Source: JAWXBK01 sp040878185
GTDB lineage: Bacteria; Pseudomonadota; Alphaproteobacteria; Dongiales; Dongiaceae
Length of the DNA stretch: 64,000 nucleotides
Assembly: GCA_040878185.1 (NCBI GenBank)
Contig: JBBDMS010000046.1
Location: 1 to 64,000 of the forward strand
Direction: 5' to 3'
Part shown: piece by piece, positions 1-8,330 of the stretch
Layout: the number at the start of each line of letters is the position of its first letter
How positions within the stretch are numbered: position 1 is the first letter of the stretch
Made by a program: the position numbers and the translations under genes
Notes under the pieces: generated by a model
Database searches by the model: none
What the model saw: the letters and a program-made list of their open reading frames with translations, nothing else
What the model was told of the DNA's origin: nothing

Positions 1-282
1 ATCGGCGCCGACAATTTCGCCGGCGGCATCGGCTCGGCCGCGTTCGTCGCCTATCTCTCGAGCCTGTGCAATGTCGCCTTCACCGGCACGCAATATGCGC
101 TGCTGAGTTCGTTCATGGCGACCGGCCGCACGATGCTCTCGTCGGGTTCGGGTTGGCTCGCCGAGACGCTCGGCTGGGCGCCGTTCTTCATCGCGACGAT
201 GTTCCTCGCGGTTCCCGGGCTCTTGCTGATCTGGTGGCTGATGCGACTCTATCCTGCAAAGCTAAAGCCCGCCGAGCCGTGA
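1..282 (+). CDS. ampG: AmpG-like muropeptide permease, C-terminal fragment (5' end outside window)
   Basis: The window opens inside this gene; 93 residues up to the TGA at 280-282 are visible. They contain two or three hydrophobic helices. The segment FVAYLSSLCNVAFTGTQYAL followed by a glycine/serine-rich turn and an aromatic-rich last helix matches the end of the AmpG branch of the major facilitator superfamily. AmpG imports anhydro-muropeptides across the inner membrane for cell-wall recycling. The gene converges on phoB with only 7 bases between the two stop codons. The family call is good, but the substrate is inferred from the family. Confidence 0.75.
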   Translation: MGADNFAGGIGSAAFVAYLSSLCNVAFTGTQYALLSSFMATGRTMLSSGSGWLAETLGWAPFFIATMFLAVPGLLLIWWLMRLYPAKLKPAEP

Positions 283-289
283 TCGGCAT

Positions 290-991
290 CTACAGTTCCG
301 CCGAACGATCGAGCGCGTAGCCGGCCGAGCGCACGGTGCGGATCAGATCCGCTTCCTCGTCGATATTGAGCGCCTTTCGCAGCCGCCTGATATGCACGTC
401 GACGGTGCGCGGCTCGACATAGACATCCTGGCCCCAGACCTGGTCGAGCAACTGCTCGCGGCTGAAGACACGGCCCTGATGCTCGAGCAGATGGCGCAGC
501 AGACGGAACTCGGTCGGGCCAAGATGCACGTCGCGGCCGTTGCGCTTCACGCGATGCGCCGCGAGGTCCATCACCAGATCCTCGTAGGTCAGCGTCTCGG
601 TTTCGAGCGACGGCCGCGCACGACGCATCACGGCGCGCACACGCGCGATAAGTTCCGAGGGCGAGAAGGGTTTGGTCACGTAATCGTCGGCGCCACTGTC
701 GAGGCCGCGCAGTTTGTCGCCTTCCTCGCCGCGCGCCGTCAGCATGATGATCGGCACGCTGCGCGTCTCCGGCAGCCGGCGCAATTGCCGGCAGACCTCG
801 ATGCCGGAAAGCAGCGGCAGCATCCAGTCGAGCAGCACGAGATCGGGCTTGCGCTCGCGCGCCAGCAGGAGGGCCTCTTCGCCGTCCTTGGCCTCGATCA
901 CCTCGAACCCTTCGCGCTCCAGATTGTAGCGCAGCAACGTGACGAGGGCGGTCTCGTCCTCGACAACGAGGATGAGCGGGGCGCCGTTCAT
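290..991 (-). CDS. phoB: Phosphate regulon response regulator PhoB
   Basis: This 233-residue OmpR/PhoB-class response regulator has an N-terminal receiver domain (about 5-120) with the acidic pair ED at 11-12, phospho-acceptor Asp55 in LVLLDWMLP and the conserved Lys in VTKPFSPSEL. A C-terminal winged helix (about 135-228) contains LGPTEFRLLRHLLEH and the recognition segment VDVHIRRLRKAL. It would be phosphorylated by PhoR under phosphate starvation and bind Pho boxes such as the one upstream of pstS. Its ATG overlaps the phoU stop (ATGA at 988-991), so the two are translationally coupled. It is the last gene of the operon. Confidence 0.95.
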   Translation of the reverse strand: MNGAPLILVVEDETALVTLLRYNLEREGFEVIEAKDGEEALLLARERKPDLVLLDWMLPLLSGIEVCRQLRRLPETRSVPIIMLTARGEEGDKLRGLDSGADDYVTKPFSPSELIARVRAVMRRARPSLETETLTYEDLVMDLAAHRVKRNGRDVHLGPTEFRLLRHLLEHQGRVFSREQLLDQVWGQDVYVEPRTVDVHIRRLRKALNIDEEADLIRTVRSAGYALDRSAEL

Positions 992-1752
992 GTTTTCGCT
1001 CCCCCTGTCGTGGCATTGCCGTCATCGTCGCCGTCGTCCGGCGGCGTCATCACGGCGAAGCTCGAGGTGTCGCCCTTCGGCCGGATCGCTTCGATGTCGC
1101 GGCCGACCACCAGGAAATGCACCGTCTCGGCGATATTGGTCGCATGGTCGCCGATGCGCTCGATGTTCTTGGCGATGAACAGCAGATGCGTGCAGCCCGT
1201 GATGTTGCGCGGATCTTCCATCATATAGGTCAGCAATTCGCGGAAAAGGCTGGTGTACATCTCGTCCACCTCCTCGTCGCGATTCCACACATCGACCGCC
1301 TTCGCGGCGTCAAGCTCGATATAGGCGTCGATCACATCCTTGATGATCGCCAGCACGAGTTTCGCCATGCGCGGGATGGCGTTCATCGGCTTCAGCGGCT
1401 GCATCTGCGACAGCGCAATCGCCCGCTTGCCAACATTGGCGGCGTAGTCGCCCATGCGTTCGAGATCGCTGGCAATTTTCAGAGAGGCGACGACATGGCG
1501 CAGGTCGCGCGCCATCGGCTGGCGCAGAGCCAGGGTTTTGACGACGAGCTGCCCGATCCGTTGTTCGAGCTCGTCGATGCGCGCATCGGCGCGCACGACC
1601 TGGCCACCCATTTCGGGATCGCGCCGGGTCAGCGCGTCGACCGCAGTCTGAAGCTGCGATTCGGCGAGCCCGCCCATCTGGATCACGATGTCCGAGAGCT
1701 GCTTCAGTTCCTCGTCGAAGGATTTGACGATATGGTCCGATGCGGTGGTCAT
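988..1752 (-). CDS. phoU: Phosphate signalling complex protein PhoU
   Basis: PhoU (254 residues) is a cytoplasmic all-helical protein made of two similar three-helix bundles. The metal-cluster-type motifs ERMGDYAANVGKRA and ERIGDHATNIAETV are spaced about 100 residues apart, as expected for the duplicated PhoU repeat. It links the Pst transporter to PhoR and represses the Pho response when phosphate is plentiful. The C-terminal 15 residues are Asp/Gly-rich and probably disordered. It lies 25 bases downstream of pstB and overlaps phoB by four bases, the usual order for this operon. Confidence 0.95.
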   Translation of the reverse strand: MTTASDHIVKSFDEELKQLSDIVIQMGGLAESQLQTAVDALTRRDPEMGGQVVRADARIDELEQRIGQLVVKTLALRQPMARDLRHVVASLKIASDLERMGDYAANVGKRAIALSQMQPLKPMNAIPRMAKLVLAIIKDVIDAYIELDAAKAVDVWNRDEEVDEMYTSLFRELLTYMMEDPRNITGCTHLLFIAKNIERIGDHATNIAETVHFLVVGRDIEAIRPKGDTSSFAVMTPPDDGDDDGNATTGGAKT

Positions 1753-1777
1753 GGCGTATCCGATTCTGTCCTGAAGC

Positions 1778-2596
1778 TCAGCCGAAACGGCCGGTGATGT
1801 AGTCCTGCGTGCGCTGGTCGCGTGGCGAGGTAAAGATCATCGTGGTTTCGCCCTCCTCGACCAGCACGCCCAGATGGAAGAAAGCGGTGCGCTGCGAGAC
1901 GCGAGCGGCCTGCTGCATCGAATGGGTCACGATCACGATCGTGAAATTCTGCTTCAGCTCGTCCATCAATTCTTCGATGCGTGCCGTTGCGATCGGATCG
2001 AGCGCCGAACAGGGCTCGTCCATCAGAATCACTTCGGGGCTGACTGCGATCGCACGTGCGATGCAAAGCCGCTGCTGCTGGCCGCCGGAAAGACCGGTGC
2101 CCGGTTCCTGCAAGCGGTCCTTCACCTCTTCCCAGAGGCTGGCGCGCCGCAAGCTTCCCTCGACAATCTCATCCAGCTCGGCCTTCGAGCGGGCCAGCCC
2201 GTGGATATGCGGGCCGTAGGCGACGTTCTCGTAGATCGACTTCGGAAACGGGTTGGGCTTCTGGAACACCATGCCGACCCGCGCGCGCAGCTCGACGACA
2301 TCGAGATCCGGATCGTGAATATCGCGACCGTCCAGTTCGATCTTTCCGGTCATGCGCGTACCGTCGATGGTGTCGTTCATCCGGTTCATGCAGCGCAGGA
2401 ACGTCGATTTTCCGCAGCCGGACGGACCGATCAGCGACGTAACCTGCCGCTCGACGACATCGAGCGAAACGTCGAACAACGCCTGCTTGTCGCCATAGAA
2501 CATGCAGACATCGCGCGCTCGTACCTTGACGGCGCCTGTCGTTCCGCTTCGGATTGCTGCGCCGGGGGTGGTGGCAGCATTTGCAATATCGTTCAT
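1778..2596 (-). CDS. pstB: Phosphate ABC transporter ATP-binding protein PstB
   Basis: This is the ATPase subunit of the high-affinity phosphate importer (272 residues). Visible motifs are Walker A GPSGCGKST, the PstB-typical MNRMNDTIDGTRMTG stretch, signature LSGGQQQRLCIARA, Walker B VILMDEPCSALDP and the H-loop VTHSMQQAARVS. An extra N-terminal stretch of about 25 residues, rich in Ala/Thr/Gly, precedes the usual start of homology. It sits 19 bases after pstA and 25 bases before phoU, so it is transcribed with both. Confidence 0.96.
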   Translation of the reverse strand: MNDIANAATTPGAAIRSGTTGAVKVRARDVCMFYGDKQALFDVSLDVVERQVTSLIGPSGCGKSTFLRCMNRMNDTIDGTRMTGKIELDGRDIHDPDLDVVELRARVGMVFQKPNPFPKSIYENVAYGPHIHGLARSKAELDEIVEGSLRRASLWEEVKDRLQEPGTGLSGGQQQRLCIARAIAVSPEVILMDEPCSALDPIATARIEELMDELKQNFTIVIVTHSMQQAARVSQRTAFFHLGVLVEEGETTMIFTSPRDQRTQDYITGRFG

Positions 2597-2615
2597 GCGG
2601 TACGGTCCTTCGGGT

Positions 2616-3902
2616 CTACCAGGTGCGCTCGAGTCGCTGGCGCAGGAAGATGGCGATTGCGTTCATGACCATCAGAAATCCGAGCAGCACGAGGATGCCG
2701 GCGGAGGTGCGCGCGACGAAGCCACGCTCGGGGCTGTCGGCCCAGATGAATATTTGTGTCGGCAAAGCCGTCGCGGCGTCGAGGATGCCGCCCGGCGGGC
2801 TGGTAAGAAATGCGTTCATGCCGATCAGCAGCAGCGGCGCCGTTTCGCCCAGTGCCTGAGCCATGCCGATGATCGTGCCGGTCAGGATGCCGGGCATCGC
2901 CAGCGGCAGTACATGGTGCATGACGACCTGATGCTTCGAGGCGCCCATCCCGAGGGCGCCCTCGCGGATCGATGGCGGCACCGCCTTCAACGCCGCGCGC
3001 GTGACGATGATCATGGTCGGAAGCGTCATCAGCGAAAGGACCATGCCGCCGACCAGCGGGGCCGAGCGCGGCAGGCCGAAGAAGCCGAGAAACACGGCAA
3101 GTCCCAGAAGGCCGAACACGATCGAAGGCACGGCTGCCAAATTGTTGATATTGACCTCGATCAGATCGGTCCAGCGGTTGCGGGGGGCAAACTCCTCGAG
3201 ATAGATCGCCGCGGCAATGCCAAGCGGGAAGCTGATGAGAAAGCAGACCAGCAGCGCAAAGAACGAACCGACGATAGCACCCGAGAGACCGGCAAGTTCC
3301 GGGAACCGGCTGTCGGCATTGAAAAACAGCCCCCAGTTGAAGGGTGCCGAAACATGGCCCCTGGCCTCCAGTTCGTCGAACCAGGCGATCTGCCGGTCGG
3401 TGACGCGACGCTGGGCCTCCGGCGTTTCGCGATCGATCTCGCCTTTGTTGAGCTGATCGAAGGGATCGGATGCCGGCACGGTCAGCGAAACGGCACCACC
3501 AATCAGCGACGGGTCGGCGACGACCGCATCGCGAACCATGAACTGGACATTGTTGGTCAGAACTTCGTTGAGAGCCTTGAGGTCCGCGGCACCTTCGACG
3601 TCGGGGAACAGCGCGTGCATCGAATTTTTCACGACGAGACGATAATTTCCATCGGCCGGGCTCTCGGAATCGACCAGGTCGGGATCGATCGGAAATTCGA
3701 GCGTGACCATGGTCTGCACGAACGCCTTGTAGCCGGTGCCGATCAGCGAAACGATCAGAATACCGAGCAGACCGACTGCGATCGAAATCGCGACGATTCC
3801 AGCAATTTGCAGACGGCGATCGGCTGCATGACGCCGCCGACGATGCGCCAGAGCCCGGCTATCGGACCAGTCGATGTTCTCGCGAAGGATGGTGTCTGCC
3901 AC
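2616..3902 (-). CDS. pstA: Phosphate ABC transporter permease PstA, long form
   Basis: PstA (428 residues) is an inner-membrane permease of the Pst importer. The C-terminal 220 residues carry the binding-protein-dependent transport module with several membrane helices and the EAA-type loop REGALGMGASKHQVVMHHVL. It is about 130 residues longer than the enterobacterial protein. The extra N-terminal part has one membrane helix (about 30-55) and a periplasmic segment of roughly 150 residues, matching the extended PstA with a DUF3333-type domain found in many alphaproteobacteria. pstC ends 13 bases upstream. Confidence 0.93.
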   Translation of the reverse strand: MADTILRENIDWSDSRALAHRRRRHAADRRLQIAGIVAISIAVGLLGILIVSLIGTGYKAFVQTMVTLEFPIDPDLVDSESPADGNYRLVVKNSMHALFPDVEGAADLKALNEVLTNNVQFMVRDAVVADPSLIGGAVSLTVPASDPFDQLNKGEIDRETPEAQRRVTDRQIAWFDELEARGHVSAPFNWGLFFNADSRFPELAGLSGAIVGSFFALLVCFLISFPLGIAAAIYLEEFAPRNRWTDLIEVNINNLAAVPSIVFGLLGLAVFLGFFGLPRSAPLVGGMVLSLMTLPTMIIVTRAALKAVPPSIREGALGMGASKHQVVMHHVLPLAMPGILTGTIIGMAQALGETAPLLLIGMNAFLTSPPGGILDAATALPTQIFIWADSPERGFVARTSAGILVLLGFLMVMNAIAIFLRQRLERTW

Positions 3903-3915
3903 GGGTCGGCTCCGG

Positions 3916-5295
3916 CTATTCGTATTTTTCGCGATACTTGCGCACGATACTCAACGCCAGAACATTGAGCGCCAGCGTCACGATGAAAAGAACCAGACCG
4001 AGCGCAAAGGCGGCCAGGGTCTTCGGATTGTCGAACTCGGTATCGCCGATCAAAAGGGTCACGATCTGAACGGTCACAGTCGTGACGGAATCGAGCGGAT
4101 CGAAAGTCAGCTTTGCGATCAAGCCGGCGGCCATCACCACGATCATGGTCTCGCCAATGGCGCGACTGACAGCCAGGAGGATGCCGCCCATGATGCCGGG
4201 CAATGCGGCGGGCAACAGGACGCGAATCATCGTCTCGCTGCGCGTCGCGCCCATCGCGAGCGAGCCGTCGCGCATCGAGCGCGGTACAGCCTTGATCGCA
4301 TCGTCGGACAGTGACGAGATGAATGGAATGATCATGATGCCCATGACGCCGCCCGCCACCAGCGCGGCATTGGGCGATACCGCAATACCGATGCCGCTGC
4401 CGAAATCGCGAACGGCCGGGGCAACGGTAAGCACGGCAAAGAACCCGTAGACGACGGTCGGGATGCCCGCCAGCATCTCCATGATCGGCTTTACGATCTT
4501 ACGCACACGATTGTCGGCGTACTCGACCAGATAAACGGCCGTGAGCAATCCGATCGGAGTCGCGACCAGCATCGCGATCAAGGCAATCAACAGCGTGCCA
4601 GTGAAGACGGGAATGGCGCCGAACGCGCCGAGGCCGGCGACCTGATCGTCGCGCAGCGGAATCTGCGGCTCCCAGCTCGTGCCGAAAAGGAACTCGCTGA
4701 GCGGTACCTTGTCGAAAAAGCGAAACGACTCGAACAGTAGCGACACGACGATCCCAAGTGTCGTCACGATCGCAACCAGCGAGCAGAAGATCATCAGCGC
4801 CGACATCACACGCTCGACATTGTTGCGCGCGCGAAAACGGGGCGCGAGCCGCGCGCGCGCGAACGGTAACGCGATGATCGTGATGGCTGCGACGACGACC
4901 AGCATTGCCCAGCGAGCAATGGCATTCCATCGTTCGAGCCGCTCCGCGGCCGCCACGATTTCGGCCGTCGGTTCGCCGAAGAGGCGGCCCGCGACCACAT
5001 TCTGAATTTCGCTGAGATAGAGATCGAGCTGAGCTTGCGAAGCACCGACGGTCATCTGATCCGGCAGAGAGGCGATCAGCAACCGGTCGACAATCGGTCC
5101 CTGCAGGAAAGTCCAGAGGAGTAGGAAGATGAGGGCTGGAATCCCGACCCAGACCGCGACGAACGCGCCGTGATAACCGGGCCGCGAATGGGTGCTGCGG
5201 GCGTTGGCCCGCTCGAACTTCAACCCCGACGACCGACCGACGAAGTAGGCGATGAGGGACATCGCGACAATCAACAGGATTACATAGCCGGCCAA
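3916..5295 (-). CDS. pstC: Phosphate ABC transporter permease PstC, long form
   Basis: PstC (459 residues) is the partner permease of PstA. An N-terminal pair of helices (about 1-75) and an added soluble stretch (about 80-150) precede the conserved module. That module contains VATPIGLLTAVYLVEYA and the cytoplasmic coupling loop RDGSLAMGATRSETMIRVLL. Such an N-terminal extension is common in alphaproteobacterial PstC. The gene follows pstS after a 76-base gap in the operon. No premature stop or frame change is visible. Confidence 0.93.
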   Translation of the reverse strand: MAGYVILLIVAMSLIAYFVGRSSGLKFERANARSTHSRPGYHGAFVAVWVGIPALIFLLLWTFLQGPIVDRLLIASLPDQMTVGASQAQLDLYLSEIQNVVAGRLFGEPTAEIVAAAERLERWNAIARWAMLVVVAAITIIALPFARARLAPRFRARNNVERVMSALMIFCSLVAIVTTLGIVVSLLFESFRFFDKVPLSEFLFGTSWEPQIPLRDDQVAGLGAFGAIPVFTGTLLIALIAMLVATPIGLLTAVYLVEYADNRVRKIVKPIMEMLAGIPTVVYGFFAVLTVAPAVRDFGSGIGIAVSPNAALVAGGVMGIMIIPFISSLSDDAIKAVPRSMRDGSLAMGATRSETMIRVLLPAALPGIMGGILLAVSRAIGETMIVVMAAGLIAKLTFDPLDSVTTVTVQIVTLLIGDTEFDNPKTLAAFALGLVLFIVTLALNVLALSIVRKYREKYE

Positions 5296-5371
5296 CGATG
5301 TCTCCTCGGCAAAGGCAGGAACGAAGTGGGCCGCGACACCGATGCCGCGGCCCGTTCGAACGTCTTGCTGC

Positions 5372-6415
5372 TTACTGCGTCGCCGTCATGCTGACGGCTC
5401 CGGTGGCACGGGCCTGCATCTCGGCCAGCATGTCGGGGCCCAGGATCGTGAGTCCCCGCTCGGAGAGATAGCCGCCCTCACCCATCGCGGAATCCGATAC
5501 GTATTCGGCGATGAATTCGTTCAGCCCGGGGATGACACCCCGATGCTGGTTCTTGATGTAAAAGAAGATCGGCCGGGCGATGTCGTAGTCGCCCGAGGCG
5601 ATGGTGTCGAAGTTCGGCTCGACGCCCTCGACCGGAACCGGCTTCAGCGTATCGAGATTCTCGTAGAGGAACGAGTAACCGAAGATCCCGAGTGCATTGG
5701 GATCCTGCTGCAGGCGCTGCACGATCAGATTGTCGTTCTCGCCGGCTTCGATGAAGGGTCCATCCTGGCGCATGCGCGAGCAGATGGCTTCCCAGCGATC
5801 CTCGTCGGTTTCCTCAAGTGCCGCGATTTCTTCGTATGCATTACAACCATCGTGCATCGCGAGTTCGACGAACGCATCGCGCGTGCCCGAGGTGGGCGGC
5901 GGACCGAAGGCGACAATCTCGACATCCGGCAGGTCGGGATTGATTTCAGACCATTTCGTGTATGGATTGGCGACGATCTCGCCATTGACCGGAACTTCGG
6001 CAGCGAGCGCGGTGAAGATTTCCTTCTCGGTCAGACCCCATTCGACGTCGCTCTCCCGCGAGACCGCGATCGAAAGTCCGTCATAGCCGATCTGGACTTC
6101 GGTGATGTCGACCACGCCGTTCGTGGCACAGAGGTCCCATTCGGACTCTTTCATTGCCCGCGAGGCGCCGGTGATATCCGGATGGTCCGGGCCGATGCCC
6201 TGGCAGAAAATCTTCATGCCGCCGCCGGTGCCTGTCGATTCGACGACTGGGGCGGTCATGCCGGACGCGTTGGCGAACTGCTCCGCCACAGCCTGGCTAT
6301 AGGGAAACACGGTCGAGGATCCCACGACACGAACCTGGTCGCGCGCCTCGGCCGCCGTCGCCGCGGTCAGCGCGAGGACGCAGGCGATGGCGGAAATGCC
6401 AAAAGTCTTTTTCAT
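5372..6415 (-). CDS. pstS: Periplasmic phosphate-binding protein PstS
   Basis: PstS (347 residues) captures phosphate in the periplasm and delivers it to PstCA. The start at 6415 is chosen because MKKTFGISAIACVLALTAA is a classic signal peptide with cleavage near AEA-RDQ, and a GGAG ribosome site lies 7-8 bases upstream. A longer frame to 6469 would add 18 residues with no such features. Phosphate-site motifs include VRVVGSSTVFPYSQAVAEQF near the N-terminus and a SGTRDAF loop. The gene has its own Pho-box promoter region upstream, now partly bordered by an inserted element. Confidence 0.94.
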   Translation of the reverse strand: MKKTFGISAIACVLALTAATAAEARDQVRVVGSSTVFPYSQAVAEQFANASGMTAPVVESTGTGGGMKIFCQGIGPDHPDITGASRAMKESEWDLCATNGVVDITEVQIGYDGLSIAVSRESDVEWGLTEKEIFTALAAEVPVNGEIVANPYTKWSEINPDLPDVEIVAFGPPPTSGTRDAFVELAMHDGCNAYEEIAALEETDEDRWEAICSRMRQDGPFIEAGENDNLIVQRLQQDPNALGIFGYSFLYENLDTLKPVPVEGVEPNFDTIASGDYDIARPIFFYIKNQHRGVIPGLNEFIAEYVSDSAMGEGGYLSERGLTILGPDMLAEMQARATGAVSMTATQ

Positions 6416-6535
6416 AAGCGGTACTCCATAGCGACGATCGGGAAGGGCGGCCTTTCCAATTGGCCTCACCCCTGGCGGAGCCCCGCCCCGCCAAGGGCGA
6501 CCCTAGTGGCGGAACGCGATTTATTTACTACGGAA

Positions 6536-6555
6536 ATGTTACAGTTAAATGACGT
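6536..6555 (-). promoter_or_regulatory. Pho box upstream of pstS
   Basis: On the minus strand this reads ACGTCAT-TTAA-CTGTAAC-AT. It is two 7-base units separated by four bases, each differing from the CTGTCAT half-site at two positions. That is the geometry of a PhoB operator. It lies about 120 bases upstream of the pstS start and only 10 bases from the left end of the inserted IS1595-type element, so it appears to have survived the insertion. PhoB binding is inferred, not shown. Confidence 0.7.
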
Positions 6556-6559
6556 TATC

Positions 6560-6567
6560 TGCTCGGG
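6560..6567. repeat. Left copy of target-site direct repeat TGCTCGGG
   Basis: The octamer TGCTCGGG occurs here and again at 8619-8626, flanking the element. The last two G residues of the left copy overlap the start of the left inverted repeat, so the duplicated target may be read as 6 bp (TGCTCG) or 8 bp. IS1595-family elements are known to make 8-bp duplications. Confidence 0.75.
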
Positions 6568-6578
6568 GCGATTATAAC
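6566..6578 (+). repeat. Left terminal inverted repeat (IRL)
   Basis: GGGCGATTATAAC is an exact inverted match to 8606-8618. The transposase promoter starts immediately inside it. Confidence 0.85.
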
Positions 6579-6579
6579 C

Positions 6580-6608
6580 TTGACAAACCCACGGTCCGAT
6601 CCTATCTT
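6580..6608 (+). promoter_or_regulatory. Transposase promoter (sigma-70 type)
   Basis: A consensus -35 TTGACA at 6580-6585 is followed after exactly 17 bases by TATCTT (6603-6608, four of six -10 bases). It sits just inside the left inverted repeat and about 22 bases before the transposase ATG. This argues against any transposase start upstream of 6631. Confidence 0.7.
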
Positions 6609-6630
6609 GGTTAGGACAAGGGGAAAAGCC

Positions 6631-7590
6631 ATGAATTTCGCAGACTTAGCCGAGCATTTCACCGACGAAGCCAAGGCCCACACCTTCGTAGAAGGCCTAT
6701 TGTGGCCCGAGGGGCCGGTTTGCCCCCATTGTGGCTCCGTGGGCCAGTCCTACCGGCTCCAGCCGAACGAGGACACCAAGGTCCGGGTCGGCCTGTGGAA
6801 GTGCACCCCCTGCCGGAAGCAATTCACCGTTAAGGTCGGCACGATCTTCGAGGCCAGCCATATCCCGCTACGGAAGTGGCTCATGGCCATCTATCTGATG
6901 TGTTCGTCCAAGAAGGGCGTGTCGGCCAATCAGATCAGCCGGTCCCTCGGTATCTCGTACAAGTCCGCCTGGCACCTCTGCCATCGCATCCGGCTTGCCA
7001 TGACCAAAGAGCCATTACTGACCAAGCTCGGCGGCAATCGGGATAGCGTGGTTGAAGTCGATGAGACGTTCGTTGGTGGCAAGAACAAAAACCGCCACCG
7101 AAACAAGCGTAAGAACCCGCCCAAGAAGGCAATCGTTATGAGTCTCGTTGAGCGCGGCGGTGAAGCCCGGACCTTCGTTATCCCCACAACTCGGGCAAGC
7201 ACATTACAGCCGGTAATCGTGCCAAATGTGAACGGCACTGCCACAATCGTGACCGATCAACACACCGGATACTTCGATTTAGACCGTCGGTTCCGCGAGC
7301 ATCATTCGGTCAATCACAGCAGGGGCGAGTATGTGCGCCGCGCCGGACGTGAGGCATTCGTGAGGGGCCTAGTTGTGCACACCAACTTTGCCGAGTCGTA
7401 TCACTCCCTGCTTAAGCGCGGCATCATCGGGACATATCATCATGTCTCCAGCAAACATCTGCCGCGGTATTTGCGGGAGTTCGAGTTTCGCTGGAATAGC
7501 CGCAAAGTTACCGATGGCGAGCGGACGGTTGACGCGATCCGCGGAACTAAGGGCAAACGGCTGATGTACCGGAAACCAGCGACCAACTAA
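6631..7590 (+). CDS. IS1595-family (ISXO2-like) transposase
   Basis: The protein has 319 residues. The N-terminal zinc ribbon has cysteines C31, C34, C58 and C61 (CPHCGS and CTPCRK). A helix-turn-helix-like part follows, with GVSANQISRSLGISYKSAWH. The DDE-type core shows D144 in VVEVDETFVGG, D209 in TIVTDQHTGYF and E255 (or N252) in HTNFAESYHSLLKRG, the last two motifs typical of this family. The ATG at 6631 is preferred because of an AGGACAAGGGG ribosome site and because the promoter -35 lies at 6580. No frameshift or stop is present, so the enzyme looks intact. A basic KNKNRHRNKRKN tract near 151-162 follows the first Asp. Confidence 0.93.
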   Translation: MNFADLAEHFTDEAKAHTFVEGLLWPEGPVCPHCGSVGQSYRLQPNEDTKVRVGLWKCTPCRKQFTVKVGTIFEASHIPLRKWLMAIYLMCSSKKGVSANQISRSLGISYKSAWHLCHRIRLAMTKEPLLTKLGGNRDSVVEVDETFVGGKNKNRHRNKRKNPPKKAIVMSLVERGGEARTFVIPTTRASTLQPVIVPNVNGTATIVTDQHTGYFDLDRRFREHHSVNHSRGEYVRRAGREAFVRGLVVHTNFAESYHSLLKRGIIGTYHHVSSKHLPRYLREFEFRWNSRKVTDGERTVDAIRGTKGKRLMYRKPATN

Positions 7591-7752
7591 AAGTCGCGTG
7601 CCGATTCGCGAGCCTCGCTCGCGCACGCTATAATTTGAATCGTCTCGACCATCGCGAGTCGTTCCACCCCCGCGCCCTGATACCGGCGGGGTAAGGGGCC
7701 CCGGAGCGCGAGGGGGCGCATCCCCCTCAACTCGCACCACGGAGACTTAGCA

Positions 7753-7869
7753 ATGGCTAAGACCTTCAAAATTGGTAGAGACGCAAAAACCGGGAAGTTT
7801 CTCCCGGTCAAAGTGGCTCGCGACCGTCCTGCAACGACGGTTGTAGAGACCATCAAGAAGGGCAAGTAA
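7753..7869 (+). CDS. 38-residue micro-protein inside the IS1595-type element
   Basis: This ORF reads MAKTFKIGRDAKTGKFLPVK and continues to TTVVETIKKGK. It has a GGAG ribosome site 8 bases before the ATG and an intrinsic terminator 22 bases after the stop, which together make it a credible gene despite its size. The pattern GRDAxTGxFxPV...TTVVExI resembles small basic hypothetical proteins I associate with alphaproteobacteria, but no function is known to me. It lies between the transposase and a convergent 56-residue gene, so it looks like cargo. A possible -10 TATAAT at 7629-7634 has no clear -35. Confidence 0.65.
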   Translation: MAKTFKIGRDAKTGKFLPVKVARDRPATTVVETIKKGK

Positions 7870-7885
7870 CCCTTTAACCACCCAC

Positions 7886-8056
7886 TTACTTGGCGGCGCC
7901 CTTCGGGGCGCCGCCCTCTTTTTTGTCCGAGCGCCCCGATTCGGCGAGCGCCCGAATGGCGTCCTCAAATCGCAGCGGGGCCAGGCTAAGCGGCTTCGAT
8001 GCTGGCGCATCGTCAGCGTGGCTTTCGCTCACATTGCTCGACCGCTTTTTGACCAT
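7886..8056 (-). CDS. 56-residue small protein inside the IS1595-type element
   Basis: The ATG at 8054-8056 and TAA at 7886-7888 enclose a lysine-rich, soluble small protein with the central motif KPLSLAPLRFEDAIRALAES. The PLSLxPLxFEDAxxALxxx pattern resembles short hypothetical proteins seen in alphaproteobacterial genomes, which is why I call it real. No function is known to me. Its 3' end overlaps the terminator hairpin of the convergent 38-residue gene (7753-7869), so the two would interfere or form antisense RNA if both are transcribed. The ribosome site is weak. It encodes no transposition function that I can see. Confidence 0.5.
   Translation of the reverse strand: MVKKRSSNVSESHADDAPASKPLSLAPLRFEDAIRALAESGRSDKKEGGAPKGAAK
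7892..7924 (+). terminator. Intrinsic terminator after the 38-residue gene
   Basis: A GC-rich hairpin GGCGGCGCC-CTTCG-GGGCGCCGCC (7892-7915) is followed by CTC and a run of six T (7919-7924). It also encodes the last codons of the opposite-strand small gene. Confidence 0.8.
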
Positions 8057-8330
8057 TTCGATCACATCTTTTTATGTGCGCCGCACAAATTTCTGGATCT
8101 CGGCGCGTTATTAAAGCTCCGTTTCTCGCGCCCTGTGGATAACCGCGATGCCATAAACCGCAGAAATCCTCCGTTTTTGCACTGCACACAACATCTAGGG
8201 GATCGCCGCAAATGCGTCACAGAATGTTGTTGCAAAGCGTACGCGGAAACAGGAACAATCAGTCTGTAGATGGGGGGCCAAGGGGAATTACGTGTCGCTG
8301 TTTGCGCGGCTCGGAATCCCGTTTGCCCCC
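8057..8330. other. 274-base gap inside the element with no recognised gene
   Basis: I see no open frame with coding character here on either strand and no clear promoter pair. It separates the 56-residue gene, whose start is at 8056, from the tRNA region and may hold promoters for both. Confidence 0.4.
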
